A stretch of DNA of 64,000 nt from Takakia lepidozioides (GCA_030704615.1 CM060731.1:4650001-4714000); one strand, 5' to 3'; positions 1 to 11,943 are shown, numbered from the stretch's first letter. The notes: a model not told the origin generated them from the sequence alone. Made by a program: numbers and translations.

Positions 1-1041
1 GTGCAAAGATGGTGTAGGTATCGGCTTGTTTTGGCCGTAGCTCTTGAGTATTTAAGGGTAAATTCACTTGGCTTCAGGAGACGGTGCCCCGCGGCGGTGG
101 TGAGTTGGGTGAGAGTGGTGATGTGCCGCTCTTTGAAGTAGGTGAGAATGGGTATTTTTTGTTTAGGATGAGAAATTTCGAACTGAGAAAGAAAGGGGCT
201 TGTGAGCCATGCCCTTTCTAGTATTGACAAGATATTAGGGTAATTCGGTAGGTTTGTATACTAATTTTCATTTGACGTTGTATGAGTAATGTACGTGCGG
301 TAGGAGAGTGAAGGCAGGCTTGTGGGTGTAGTGATGATAGAGAGTAGAGTCCATTGTACTTTAAGGCAAGGAACTTAAGGAGTCCTTGGTAGATTAGGCC
401 TTCCATTAATTGTGTGCCTAAGGTGCGAGCATATGAGATGATTAAGGGGCTTGAGCCAATCCCGTAGCTGTCAGTGGGAAGTTGGGTGAGGGCATTAGGG
501 GTGCTGGTAGGTAGGCCACAGACACGCTTCGTGAGTTGAATAATACTCTTGTCCAGTTTTTTTAATGTGTGGGAGGGAGAAGGGTGCGACATGAAACGAA
601 TATTGGAGTTGGGTTCTTAGTACTGATTGTATGATTGACAGTTTAGGTCGGATGGCAATGGGGGATTTGAGGAGAGCCAAACTTTTGTTGGCTAGTTTGG
701 ATGATGTGGAGTCTTTTTGGACGTGCCAGGTGAGGGAGGGGACCAGTTGGATGCCCAGGTAAGTGTATGGTTCATCTGGCCCCAGGAAGGGGAAGGGTTG
801 GTTCTGGTAATGCACATAAAGTTTGCAGTGGGAGGCGATAGCAGTCTTGGTGAGTCGGCTATGATGTGTTGTTGCGGTAATGGCACATTTGTGGAGACTA
901 AGTTCCATACCGGACCATTGGTTGAAGCGGTATAGTTTGGTAACTTGTCAATTTAGGTGTTGCGGTTTATGAGCGAGGATAGCGAGGTCATCGGCGTATG
1001 CAACAGCGGATATTTCGCTTGAGGAGGTTTCATACTGGTAG
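1..1041 (-). pseudogene. LINE reverse transcriptase, 3' half (interrupted)
   Basis: On the minus strand the sequence just left of 1041 translates through the catalytic motif VAYADDLAIL (about 960-1005) and then through later palm and thumb motifs such as YTYLGIQLVP (about 740-770). This is the layout of a plant non-LTR retrotransposon reverse transcriptase. A stop follows soon after the YADD box, and a frameshift near 595 moves the frame to the segment at 218-592; the frame runs on to the left window edge. The upstream half of the same domain lies at 13485-13640, on the other side of the transposon at 1042-13484. The copy is dead. Confidence 0.85.
1039..1041. repeat. Target-site duplication, left copy (TAG)
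   Basis: TAG directly precedes CACTACTACGTT. The same TAG follows the right terminus, and only one copy is needed to keep the LINE frame open. Confidence 0.85.
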
Positions 1042-1075
1042 CACTACTACGTTTAGGGGGGGTTAGCGACGCCAG
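1042..1075 (+). repeat. Left terminal inverted repeat
   Basis: CACTACTACGTT is followed by TA, seven G, then TTAGCGACGCC. The right end, reverse-complemented, reads CACTACTACGTT, 22 G, TTTAGCGATGCC. The two ends match outside the homopolymer, which differs in length. Confidence 0.9.
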
Positions 1076-1345
1076 GACCCCGGACGTGCTAGACGCGCCG
1101 ACCCCCCTGCGACTGTAGCGTCGCGCAAGCGCCCGGCCCGGACTTGCGACGTCGGGGCATCACAACACCGGCGCTCAAACGACGTTGTGGCATCTTGCGA
1201 TGCCATGCCGTCGCCGGACAACGACGCTACCGCGTGAGCCTAGCGCGTGAGCGCGTGAGCGTACGCTCACACAACAATGACCTGGCATGAGCCTACGCTC
1301 ACGCAGCTGACGTGGCGTGAGCCTGGTCCAGGTCATGCCATGTCA
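1063..1345. repeat. Left subterminal repeat region
   Basis: This GC-rich stretch is dominated by GCGACG/CGTCGC motifs and by GCGTGAGC/GCTCACGC inverted modules (about 1230-1330). The module GCTGACGTGGCGTGAGCCT near 1308 recurs near 12340 at the right end. Arrays of short subterminal motifs are where CACTA transposases usually bind; that role is inferred here. Confidence 0.6.
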
Positions 1346-1440
1346 CCACTAAGAAGGTGGGCCTATAACTGTGGAGCCTACAACTACTGATTTCACCACA
1401 TGAAGGTGAAACGGATGAAGGGTTTCGGGCTTTCCTGGAG

Positions 1441-1626
1441 TTCAACCTTCTGTTAACAGGAGCTTCATTTCCTAGAACTGAAATGAACGTTGTGTTAACA
1501 CGAGGTTGTTTTCATGGAACAAAAATCAACATCGTTGTTTTCTTAGAACTAAAATCAACCTTGTGTCGACACAAGGTGGATTTGGAGAACTTCAAGTGAA
1601 CCTCGTGTTAACACGAGGTTGATTTG
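1441..1626. repeat. Palindrome cluster, left
   Basis: Four palindromes lie within 190 bp. The best are a perfect 22-bp palindrome at 1599-1620 (half site AACCTCGTGTT) and a perfect 18-bp one at 1559-1576 (half site CCTTGTGTC). Degenerate copies lie near 1442-1466 and 1485-1512. They are relatives of the larger family at 6528-9411, with centre TTAA or TCGA instead of GTCAAC. Confidence 0.75.
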
Positions 1627-2058
1627 ATCATTTGTCTATCTGAAGGTCGTTTCTTGTGTTTGCTAATGAAAACAGAATGACAAACCAATGCGACAAATGC
1701 GTTGACCCACGCATAGCAAAGATGTTGGACGATATACATTGAGAGACACTGGACTTGAACAGTCATTCCATTACAAGTTGTAGTCAAGGAAAACACAGAT
1801 TTCTTCATGTCAAGTGCATGTTGTCTATGGGCTTGTATCCCGCTGTAGAATTGTGTTGACTTTGTTGAAACTCATAGTGGCTTGGTGAATGAAGAAGTCG
1901 CGCTTTGGATCACAAACCATCCTTCTTAAGAAGACGAAGTAAAGGTGTTTGCACGGTATGAACTTCCCTCTCTTTCACAAACTACTTGAAAGCATACCAA
2001 CAAAATCAGGACAGGTACAATTGGGAAAATTGGAAACAATGATGTTGTACATCTTGTC
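1627..2058. other. Untranslated flank 3' of the transposase gene
   Basis: No convincing coding sequence. It lies between the left palindrome cluster and the 3' end of the transposase pseudogene. A short minus-strand open frame (1608-1808) has no recognisable motif. Confidence 0.4.
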
Positions 2059-5000
2059 CTACAGCGCAGATGCGGATGAGATCATGGTGAAGACCTGACC
2101 ATACCCTGGATTAGGCACTTCCATTGTTCCCGCAACACGAGCGTGAAGCATTCTCGCGGACTCGATTTTGTCGTAGTGTTCTGCAGTTGGAGAGAATCGT
2201 CGAACCAGCTTCCCATTCCGTCTGGTTGGCCACAAGTGAGTGTCAGGCGGAGGTACCCGTGAACCGCTTGTACTTGAAGCACCTTCACGTGCAATGGAAT
2301 GTCTGGCTAGGGAGAAACCCGCCTCTTCCAGCATTGCGATCTCTTGGTGAGTGAGACATGTGCCCATCTTCACAGGCCACACGGTTGGTGGAGTAGGCTT
2401 CCTCACCACGGAGGGCCTCACTGTCCCACGCACACATCTCCCGCAATCGTCAGCGCAGAACCAGAACTTGTGGTTCTTTGCCTCTCCTTGTCCGTAAGGG
2501 AAAAACAAACCAGTGAATGTAGGAGCTGCAGTGCGTTCTTTCCCTCTGGATATTAATGATGTACATTTTTCATGATTGGTGGCCCTGATCGCCGCGCATT
2601 TCACACGTGATCCAACACTTGTGCATTCTATATGCCAAACCTCGTCCAAGCACATAGACTCCATTACATGCAGCACCACATTCTGGTCTTCAACCATTGC
2701 AGTGACAGTGCTTGATGCAGGGGTCCGGTCTGGGGCTGAATGGCACTCACATGTGGATGTTCTGCAATTCCATCTCTGATCCAAGGGAACACGTGGCGTC
2801 AAGAAGTTGACCCTGTCCGCCCTATGGGAATCTGCATCTGATCCGGGAGGGGTGTCCAATTTCCGTTTGCAAGACCCAAATCTCTCTTCGCCTTCCAGAT
2901 GGGGAACTCTTCCCACGAGAGGGGTGCCCTCTGCACATATGCTCACTGCCCGCGCTATTTTGCTGGGATCCCCCGATCTTCTGGCTGCCCACAACATCAA
3001 CTCGCTCCTGTCCGGGCCTTTGCCACCAAGGCCACCCCTCAAGAATGACCTGTATCTGGTTTGCTGCTGCAGAGCACGGATAAGGTCATCGACCGTGGCC
3101 GCATACAAATCTCTTCCCTTTTTGCCGGATTGCTGCAACCAGGCATTGTGCACTGTCTCCGCTAGATTGCAAGAAGGCTTGTCCGCCATCTCCTCAATGG
3201 ACATATGCTGCAAGGCGAAAAAACACAAAGCCGATATTAGGATGGGACCCTGAAAGATATATCCGAAGCACCCAAAGGAAGGTGAATGCAAACCGCTCAC
3301 CATTGTCATGGCCGCTCCCCACTATCGGTAACGGAAGTGCCAAAATGTGAACCAGTCTTCCAGTACCCTCATGCTGTCCTCTGATGCCGCTCCAGATGAG
3401 TACCACCAGGCACGAATTGTCTGGAACAATGTATTCGCTTCCCCCAGAGTTTTGGCGTCTTTGTACTGTTTGCACAGTTGACGATGCATACTCTGCATAT
3501 CTGGCTTGATGTCTGCCTTTGTGTATTTGTCCAGGGATTGTGTCCAATGGAAAAGACACGTACGTTCTCTTCCAGGCATTGGCACTTTTGGATCTCCCGT
3601 CCCGAACACAATGCGGATAGCGTTGAAGTTAGCTTGAGCATTGTCGGCCATGAAACCAACAAAATTGGGAGATGGGAGACCGTTGGAGGCCATAACACGA
3701 ATGAGAGCTTCCCACATGAGCTGTTGTGAATCTGTATCCTCTGACTGCATGTCACACACTGCAATTGTCATGACACGTTGGTACACAAGGTCGTAAACAT
3801 GACATGCCATTGTGGTCCAGTCTTTAACCCTCTTGACGTGATCGAACATAAGGAAACAGTTGCCAAGATCGCCACCCTTCTGCATACGTTTAACCAGGCT
3901 GACTCCGCTGCCCTCACCTTTTGTGGCCATTTTGAACATGAATACTTTCCTGGTTCCTTGTCCCGGGAAAACGTTGTCTTGGATGTAGTCGTACATGCTC
4001 CTTTTCTTCAAATCCATAATATTGTCCATATAACCTCGGCTCCCAGAGCCCATTCTTAAAGCGTTCACTTGATTTCTAATGTTTGGAGAAGTCAAAGTTG
4101 AGAAATGGTCCATAACAATGTTCAAAGCTGGTCCCTCCAGTTTTCCTCCAACCGAATCTGATGCACACAGAATACGGCTTTCCAGAAAGGACTTGCTCGC
4201 CCCCATGGCAATTGTAGATGTGGTTCCAGTTGGATTGGTATCCAACTCTTGCCTTATCAGACGCGAGACTGTCTCAACGCTCTCCCTGTAATCCCCCTTG
4301 GACATAGGGTGGTTGTGAAAACCGAAATGGACACAGGCTCTAGTCAGGGTTTTGAATCGATGCACCACATAGTACATTCTGGCGCCACACAATGCAAGGC
4401 AGCAAGGTGGTACCCTACAAAACTTGCACACAAAAGTGTATTGTATGGTGGTGTCACCCTAGGCTTGAATGGATTCTCAGTGACACCATCCCATTCGCTT
4501 TGGTTTTGCACACCTGACAGTGCAAAGTGTCTGTATTTCATGTTCTCGCATTTTAGGTACCCTTTACAGACTATTCGCCTGAGTATGAGGTTGTCATGGT
4601 TGTGAATATTGGAGGTTTTTGTGCGGCACCAAGGGTGCCCATCGTGCTTTTTGTCCATTCCTTCCATGAGACTGGAAATGCCCCCCACGCGACCCGGAGG
4701 AGGCAGTTCGAAAACAATATTACCATCAAAAGATTCCGGCAAGAATGCCACCCTCTGAACATTGAAAGTGCTCCAGTCAATCCCCCTCAACTCACTTCTT
4801 GAATCCTGCCATCCCACCCATGGCTTTCAGTTTAGGAATGACATTGGTGATCTCTTCCACATCTGCTTCCTGATCTGGACATGGCTGATCCACGAGCGGT
4901 ATTTCACAGGCGTCATCGGAGGATGAGTCCGAAAGCTCAACTACAGTGTCAACGGTACTTGACTCCTTCTTAACAACCACGGGTGTTTTCTCTTGGGCCA

Positions 5001-5328
5001 CTGATGCTGCCGTGCCAGGAGTAAGGAACGATCCTGCAGACTGTCTCCGAGGAGCACTGAGCACCTTGTATCTACCTGGAGGCACTCTCTATTGTGTGGT
5101 TGGTGCAGTATGCGAAGGTTTCTGGAATGCGTACTCGAGCAGTTTTCCATTGGCATCGTACACTTCCCTCTCAAGGAATAGAGTTCCATTTTCCAACCGA
5201 AACTGCATTGCGAGCACGTGTTCATGCACCACCGCAAAACCGTCAACTTCCACCTCGTAAGAAAATGGCACAGGGTGGTCCTCACTGAAGAAGTCCGCGT
5301 CAAGGGAGCCCATGGCTTGGGAGGCCAT
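2059..5328 (-). pseudogene. MULE-fold transposase with zinc-finger modules
   Basis: The minus-strand reading starts near 5328 (MASQAMGSLDAD). It passes an acidic, SUMO-interaction-like patch (VVELSDSSSDD, about 4915-4950), then a Cys/His region resembling FLYWCH/WRKY-GCM fingers (CKGYLKCEN, then ACVHFGFHNHPM; 4300-4600). The MULE-type catalytic core follows: FLMFDH (Asp, about 3840), GFMADNAQANF (Asp, about 3643), CLFHW (about 3520) and a candidate Glu in RVLEDW (about 3360). After it come the MULE-like NLAETVHNAWLQQ (about 3150) and a Cys-rich tail (CADDCGRC, about 2440). An intron with GTGAGC donor near 3303 and CAG acceptor at about 3210 joins core and tail. Breaks: in-frame TAG at 5091-5089, frame changes near 4800 and 4350, and TAG near 3324. 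I infer it moved the surrounding element. The family is MULE-like by motif spacing only. Confidence 0.75.
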
Positions 5329-5427
5329 CTGTCAATGTTGCTTCAAAGCGCACAGTTCACAGTCCAATGTTGCTTCTGATTGCAGGTTGTACTAGAGCGG
5401 AGTTTTTTGGCTGTATAGAAGACGTCC

Positions 5428-5914
5428 TTACACACAATTGTAGGTGTCGCTCCCGCCTGCAGGTCTCCTAACGCGGTTCGGCACATCAAAGAAATGTGTC
5501 CCCATGCGAACCAAGTGAATGGTCACAGAGTGCCCAAATGCGGAGTGGATAATGTCAGCCCTAATTAAAGAATCCAACTGTTTTTTCACAGGTGCCCCAC
5601 CAGTGCATTGGACAACGAATTCCGCAAGTTTGACTGACAGAGCCGCCATTTGGCTGTCATGTCAGATAGTCCAGATGAGGTGCCCATTTCCATTCAATGT
5701 TAACGGCACCTGCACCGCTGTACAACTGTACCAACTGCACATTCCTCTGAAACATCCCAAAAGCTATTACCCAATAATGAATTTTTTCGGATGAGAGGTG
5801 GACCCGAACGAATTTTGGTGGATGAGAAACAAATGATTTCCAGAGATATTCATAACGGTTAGATGGACACGTGTTCGCCATGCATGTGGAATGAGCATGT
5901 GGCACATAGGTCAT
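5428..5914 (-). CDS. Unidentified minus-strand exons upstream of the transposase
   Basis: Two open stretches (5914-5657 and 5649-5428) lie between the transposase start and the divergent methyltransferase gene. The second begins MAALSVKLAEFVVQ. They may be 5' exons of the transposase gene or a small separate gene. I recognise no domain. Confidence 0.3.
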
Positions 5915-6399
5915 TTCGAGCGATCATCTTGGCGTGGATGGCCTTGCGGTGAACCTCCCGTAGCGCCATTTTTTCCTTCTTCTCCTTATTCTCCTTGCAA
6001 CCCTGGATTCTGCAGAGACGGTGACCCCATCTTGAGGGAGAAGAAAGCGTCGAAGAACACTTTATTTTACATCAAACAAGCAAAGGGCACGCGCTAAGGA
6101 GAGGATGAGGAAGGCGAGACGGGAACTTAGAATGGGAGAAGAAACCTCCGTTGGAGATGAGGACGAAGGGCAAAACCCGATTCTGCAACCACAGTTTGGA
6201 GAGGAAGGCCTTGAGGTGATTCCGGAGGCGACCGAAGAGCAACCTCCAATAGAAGGGGGGGAGGACGAGGAAGTCAGCTGGGCTCGGGAGGAAGCGTTGC
6301 GAGTGGAGAACCAGGTCTTGAGAGAGCAGGGAGGAGAGATGGACGCGGGAACGCTGCCGTCTGCCGCTATTTCGCACCATCGGGACCTGCTTGGAAGCA

Positions 6400-6945
6400 T
6401 GCTGCCTCCAGACCTCATGGGAAAGTTGAATGCCTCAGGAGCATCATCAAGTGCAAAGAAGAAACCGGAGGTGGCTATCAACCCTCTTTTGCCTTTTTTT
6501 TTTTTGGTCTGTTCCATGCTAAACAGAGAGGTCGACATCAACCTTGCATCAACGCAAGGTTGATGTCGACCTCCAAAGTGTATGTTTTGGGCATGAAACG
6601 AGTGCAGATGATGCACTCGAATCAACCTTGCGTTGACGCGAGGTTGATTCGTGTGCCTGTTTTGTTCATTCCCACCTCCCGTATCCGCTTGGCAGCTTGC
6701 TGCCTCCAGAAACCATGGAAAAGATGAATGCTCCCGATGCATCATCAAGTGCCAAGAAGAAACTAGAGGTTGCAATCTCTTTTTCCATTTGGTTTTTTTG
6801 TTTGTTGAACTCCAATCTGAGAGCTCGACATCAACCTTGCGTCAACGCAAGGTTGATGTCGACCTCCAAAGTGTATGTTTATGAAGGTGAAGCGAAGCGG
6901 GTGCAACACTCGAATCAACCTTGCGTTGACGCGAGGCTGATTTGG
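6400..6945 (+). repeat. Tandem duplication of an exon plus palindrome (about 300 bp)
   Basis: Two units (about 6400-6651 and 6700-6945) share an exon encoding LPPxxMxKxNAxxASSSAKKK, then a T-rich intron start, then a large palindrome, CCTCCAAAGTGTATGTTT, and a second palindrome. The duplication therefore copied coding sequence together with two palindromes inside the methyltransferase-like gene. Confidence 0.75.
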
Positions 6946-7141
6946 ATGCCTCTCCTGTTCACTCCCAGCATCCGGAGTCCCGTGCCATGAACTGCAAGGT
7001 AGGGAAAGTTGATAATGTAAAGCCCCTATAAGAACCTTGCGTCAACGCAAAGCATTTAGTGGGTTCACTGGACTGTTCCGGTATGCATTTTAGACTAAGC
7101 TACATCCCCATCAATCAACCTTGTGTCAACGCAAGGTTGAT
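6528..7141. repeat. Palindrome cluster, middle (6 copies)
   Basis: The shared half site is ATCAACCTTGCGT with a 2-nt centre. Copies: 6528-6573 (20-bp perfect arms, 6-nt centre), 6618-6651, 6825-6862 (18-bp perfect arms), 6911-6942, 7033-7050 and 7114-7141. Outside the shared core the arms extend with bases that differ from copy to copy but still pair, for example GAGGTCGAC with GTCGACCTC. Several arm mismatches are C to T at CG, leaving T-G wobble pairs. Confidence 0.85.
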
Positions 7142-8542
7142 CCATGGGAGCTCAATCTGTCATTCTTAGGGATATTCATTCTCTGCAGAGGAAAAGAAAA
7201 AGGAAATCCATGGGGGGAGATGCGGCAGTGGCAGAAGGTGATGGTGAGGAAGACTCATTTGAGGAACACTATGAAGACAAGGCCGAGGAGGTTATGGGTG
7301 AGAGAAAGTGAACTCCTCGAAGGTGGTTCTGTCGATGGAGGTTCCCGGCGGAAACCTGGTTATCCCACTATGCAGGATGATCTCCATGCCCGCGGTTCGA
7401 CCCGCATTGAGGAACGACATCACGAAGTTGAACAACGATTTTGTTCACGGCTATGTCAAGGGATCTATAGTGTTCTATGTATCCACTATGAACACGAAAG
7501 GAGAGGAGTGTCTTGTAACAGAGGACATAGAGCAAAGTTGGGATGCATGCTGGCGGGATGTAAATAGGGAGTTCGAGTTCAAGCTGTCCAAAAAGGCCTC
7601 CACAAAAGCGTTTATGGGAAAGATGTTTTTTGTCTCGGATGGGAACCATAGACTGCTTGCCTGGATGGATTACATTTCAAGCTTGCACTCAGACGAGATC
7701 GAATGGCACTGGAACGTGGTTTCCATGGTACTCGACCACAAAGGATGTGTCACGTAGCTCTTGACAGCCATGCACGACATAAACAGCATTTCAAACATAC
7801 TCCAAACAGACTTTATGTTCATCCTGGCAGCAGTGGAACTGAAAACGATAGCAAACTGGTTTGAAGACGAAAGCAGAGTACTATGCTTCCCACACAGAAG
7901 AGCAGAGGTCTACAACTGGGCTTGAAGACATTATGAGATTCGAGATGAACAATCAAAGGAAGAACCTCATGAGTGTGTTCGACAAACAAATCCGCATAGC
8001 AGATCCAAGTCTTGGCACGGAATTTCTGGAGCAAGTGAAAGCACATTATGACAAGTATGGCTCCAAGCCATAAATGACCCAAGAGAAATTGCATCGCCTT
8101 TCCATTTCAATGGTGGACAATGCAACCAAAATCAGGTGGTTGGAAATCTGGAATTTGGATCCACTTGTGAGAGACACCAACATGTTCCCAACTCCTGAGA
8201 GGGACTCAAAGACACAAGCAATAAAAGTTGTTAGCGACCACACATTCGACCGTGGCTACACAAAGCAACCTTCTGGAGCCAGGTAAGGCATTCACAAAAC
8301 CCTTTTCAAATGATTGTGCACATTTGTACTCTCTCCCAAATTCTTATGATCTTTCTTGCTGCAGTTGGAAAAACAAGCGGTGGCTGCACTTGGGGAGTCA
8401 ATGGCAGACTACAAAATCCAGATGGTTTTCCCCCGGATCACACTGGAGGCCTATATCAGGAGATGGAAGCTCGCTGTCTGGAACAACTGCTTCTTCAGGG
8501 AGTTTGAGAGAGACAAAGGAATCTCCAGGTCCTACGAATTCA

Positions 8543-8567
8543 AAACCCTAAACCCTAAACCCTAAAC
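8543..8567 (+). repeat. Interstitial telomere-type repeat
   Basis: Three and a half units of AAACCCT (plant telomere type) sit at the end of a coding stretch of the methyltransferase-like gene (SRSYEFKT then repeat). This may be a break-repair scar. Confidence 0.85.
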
Positions 8568-8842
8568 AGCGAGCAAGCAATGAAACGAGTGTTGCACAAG
8601 TGTGACCTCCAAGAAACAAATCTGGTACTAGAAGTGTATGTTTCTATATTCTTGTGTCGTTTTTTCCATGTAGAATTGCGAATTTGTAGGTTTTGAGGGA
8701 GGTCTGAGGGCTCTGGACGTGCAGCCGAGCAACATTGCGTTCACACAAGCTTGTATCCCGTTGTTTTGGTTTCACTTTCCTGTACCTGGGGTATCCAATG
8801 ATGTCGTTTTCTGTATGTGAAAGGGCAAAAACTGAAAGACAA

Positions 8843-9411
8843 ATCAACCTTGCGTCAACGCAAGGTTGAGGAAGGGTCAGGCTATGTAGGTCTTCCTGTA
8901 TTCTTGGTTACACTGTACCAACAAACAGCCTTGAATTGACGCAGCGTTGTTTGACGGTATGGATTGCTATAAATGTCCCACAGAAATACCCCAATTTCCA
9001 TACAATTGTAGGAAAGTTAAAGTTATCAACCATGGACAGGTGTTTTCAGCAAAGGAATTCAACCTTGCGTCAACGCAAGGTTGAATATCCATACAAACAG
9101 ATCTTCGGATGGTTGTTTTCTAGCATTGTTTTCCATTTCCTCTGTTAATGAAAACAACCTTGCGTTGACACAATGTTGAATTCCGCTTGTCAATCACTGT
9201 CTCTTTCAATGCAACATTATCATATGTGGATCCGCCAATCTACTTTGCGTTAACGTAAGGTTGATTGGGGATTCCATATTGTGCATGCGATGGATTAGGA
9301 TAATGGGTTTTCCCTCTCGTAAGTGCTCGTTGAAAGTACAGTTCTCCACATTTGGTGTTTTCTTTTTCAGCTCGAATCAACATTGTGTCAACGCAAGGTT
9401 GATTCGAGCTG
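8843..9411. repeat. Palindrome cluster, right (6 copies)
   Basis: Copies of the same family: 8843-8869, 8927-8953 (degenerate), 9057-9086 (14-bp perfect arms), 9152-9180, 9235-9268 and 9368-9411 (21-nt arms with two mismatches). Flanking pairs are again copy-specific (CAGCTCGA with TCGAGCTG; CCAATC with GATTGG). All lie in the presumed intron between exons at about 8541 and 9530. Confidence 0.85.
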
Positions 9412-11943
9412 GCAAAAGTTAGTTTCTCCGTGTTACTGACCTGCATTCCAATACCCTTTTCCTGATGTGTAATCTGTGTCCGGTTTAGATCGAATGACTG
9501 TCTGGGTTTTGGATGTGTGTGATTCAGGTACATGTATCATGTCCTCATACCGGGAAAGTGGCTTAGCGATGACCCAGACTTCATCTACTCATGGGCTGAC
9601 CCCTCCAACGACAAGACAATGTACACGGCTGGTATTGCCAGAGACTGGAGCAGGGCGCACTTCAGAGACAGTGGGTGGTACCTCGATCTTCCAAAACAAG
9701 ACACACCATTTGATGAAGTGGTTTTGAGAAACCTTAATGACAACGCTGCGGCACTTGCCCCGCTTGGTGACAAAGACATTCAGGACAGAATCATTCAAGC
9801 ACTGGCTGCAAAAGAGCCTGAGAAATCTGCTACTCCAAAACGGAAGGGGAAGATTGTCGGGGATCCCCGCCCTCAAGGCAAAGGGCCGCGACAATGTACA
9901 TACTTCTTTCATTTTTTGTCCCTTCTAAATGCATGGTAATTCCATCGATTTAATCTTGTCTTTCCCTATGGATCATGTTGTTATTTCTTGTGGACATTAT
10001 GAAGTCTCTTTCATTCTCTCCTCTCTGCCTGGGCCTTAAAAAACCATCGCTTGTCCTTACTAAATGCATGGCAGGGAACTGATGTCAACCAAATATGGAG
10101 GATACATGAAATGGGCTTCTATTTTTCTTTGAGGAATGATATAAGGAAGCAGACTGGTTATACCTCCAAGGAAAGCAGAAGCTACCTGGTAAAGCTCCGC
10201 AGGAATAGGGCCCGTCAGAGGTCGCTGAAAGACACCCTTCTCCAACTAGGAGGGATAGGAGAACAACAAAGTCTACGGAGTAGCCTTTCGAGGCGAGAGA
10301 ACATCCATCCAGGGTTTTGGGCCAGTTCCATCGTAAGGTGGTGAATGAAAGTTTTCTGGCAATGATGGAATCCAGGAAGTCCACATTCAAAGGGGTACCG
10401 TCGAAATCATGGGACATGCTTGTTTCGTTCCTTACTCAGGTAAGCACATATGTCTTAACTGTGGTATGAATGATTTTGTTTTGGCAACTCGTTCTCGCTG
10501 TCATCAAGATTGATTTCATGTTGGATTTGGATTAGGCTAGTGACACTGTGTCTTGTTTTTTGTTACAGGTCACAAAAAGGCCAGATTGGGTGAATGGAGT
10601 TCAGCAAGCATACGCGACTGACCTTGTGGTGCTGGACATTCCTAACGGTTTGTCTGTCCCTGATGTGTTGCTTTCCAATGCAACCCCCACTTGGAACAAA
10701 TCGGATTCTCGTTACTGGCAGTGGGCTTTCTCAGTCAGCAACAAATTTCTTTCTGACTCGGGGACTCTTATTCTCATGCAGTTAGAGGACATGTCAGCAC
10801 GGAGAACTCTTTTCAGCTACATGAAAGCTTCCGGGTCTCGTGTCATCAAAACTTGGACATGCATCAACACTCTGCCTCTTACGAAGGGCGAGTTCCCGGG
10901 GCAGAAAGTGAGTTGGTTCCTTTGAATTAAAGTTTTGTGGTTCTTCAGTAAGTGTCAAAAGTAGGTTATGTCTTTTGCCTCATGCTCTCTTCGTGATTAT
11001 TGACAGACTCGGGTGTTCGAAGCTTTGTGCCTGGTGAGGGGGCGGAAGGACACTCTTCCTCCTGGTATTGTTGAGTTCTAGTTGAGAGACCTTGCAACTC
11101 ACATTGACCCCACCTGCGAGCCTGTGGAGGATGATGTAATCCTCAAGTACGTGGACTCGGGTCGAACTACGAAAAGGTCGACTTGTGTCCCTTGGAGAGG
11201 TGCCCGGGAGAAATCCCCAGCTTTCATGCAGACTTTGGTGGAGACATGCAGCCGTCATGGTGGACGAGTGGTTGACTTGTCTATTGGCACAGGTCGGGCC
11301 CTGAACACTGTATTTGAAATATGGGCAGTGGGCTTAGGAAAGTCCTGTTTTAATTTCTCGTTCGTCTTCGATTTGCAGGAGCATCTTTTCATGCGTGCAA
11401 AAGTGCCGGAAGGCACTTCTTCGGCATGGAGGCTGATACGGAGCTCTTTTCAAGCGAGCTTCATCAGCTTGAGTCGGGCACTACTTCTGCCCCATCCACA
11501 GAGGGACTTCTGGAGGAGCCCGAAGCGCCTGACGAGGATCTCGACGTGGACTCTAATTTTGAGTGTGAGTAAGTTCGGCTCTTGTCGTGCAAAATACGTT
11601 GCATTTCCTTGTGTCATTCTCGTTCGACAGATGGTTGCTTACATTGTCTATTTCTGGATGATAACATCTACCACCATTCCTCTTCTTGCTTTCCAGAGTT
11701 CGGCACCAGTCATCGAATCAGCAGACACCTTTCGGTTTCCAAGGATACTACATGACCCCGAGTCCCCCTAGAGCTTACTGCTTGCCGGTTTACGCGGAAG
11801 CATGCGCACAGGTGTTGTCCCAACAAACAATGTATTCGCCTCTCCATGGGGGTTGTGGAAAAAAAAAACGTCGCGGGGGTGTTCATAGATGATATTGCTG
11901 CAGACTCTGGAAGTGGTTCATCTGAAACCTCTAGTAGTTCTTG

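Larger units (their letters stand above)
6105..11943 (+). pseudogene. ParB/sulfiredoxin-like plus N4/N6 DNA methyltransferase-like gene
   Basis: This gene is divergent from the transposase. The N-terminus is acidic and low complexity (6105-6480). A region at 7308-7757 carries MFFVSDGNHRLLAW, resembling the ParB/sulfiredoxin signature. The methyltransferase domain has the class-beta order. First comes a motif IV-like segment, DLVVLDIPNG, in the exon 10569-10907; the usual (D/N/S)PP(Y/W/F) is degraded. Then come REKSPAFMQTLVETC and motif I, VVDLSIGTG, in 11007-11292. Splicing 11292 to 11379 (GT...TTGCAG) places GASFHACK...FFGMEAD in frame, as in N4/N6 methyltransferases. Other likely introns: 8283-8364, 10440-10568, 10908-11006, 11569-11696. 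Breaks: frame change near 7300, TAA at 8071-8073, frameshift near 10260, TAG near 11080, and a slip in an A run near 11865 before a Ser-rich C-terminus. If active it would have modified DNA; the target is unknown. Confidence 0.75.

Noticed and set aside
717-935. Plus-strand frame in the LINE region
   Set aside because: Antisense shadow of the LINE reverse transcriptase.
2807-3253. 148-codon plus-strand frame
   Set aside because: Antisense of the transposase tail, which has clear MULE-type motifs on the minus strand.
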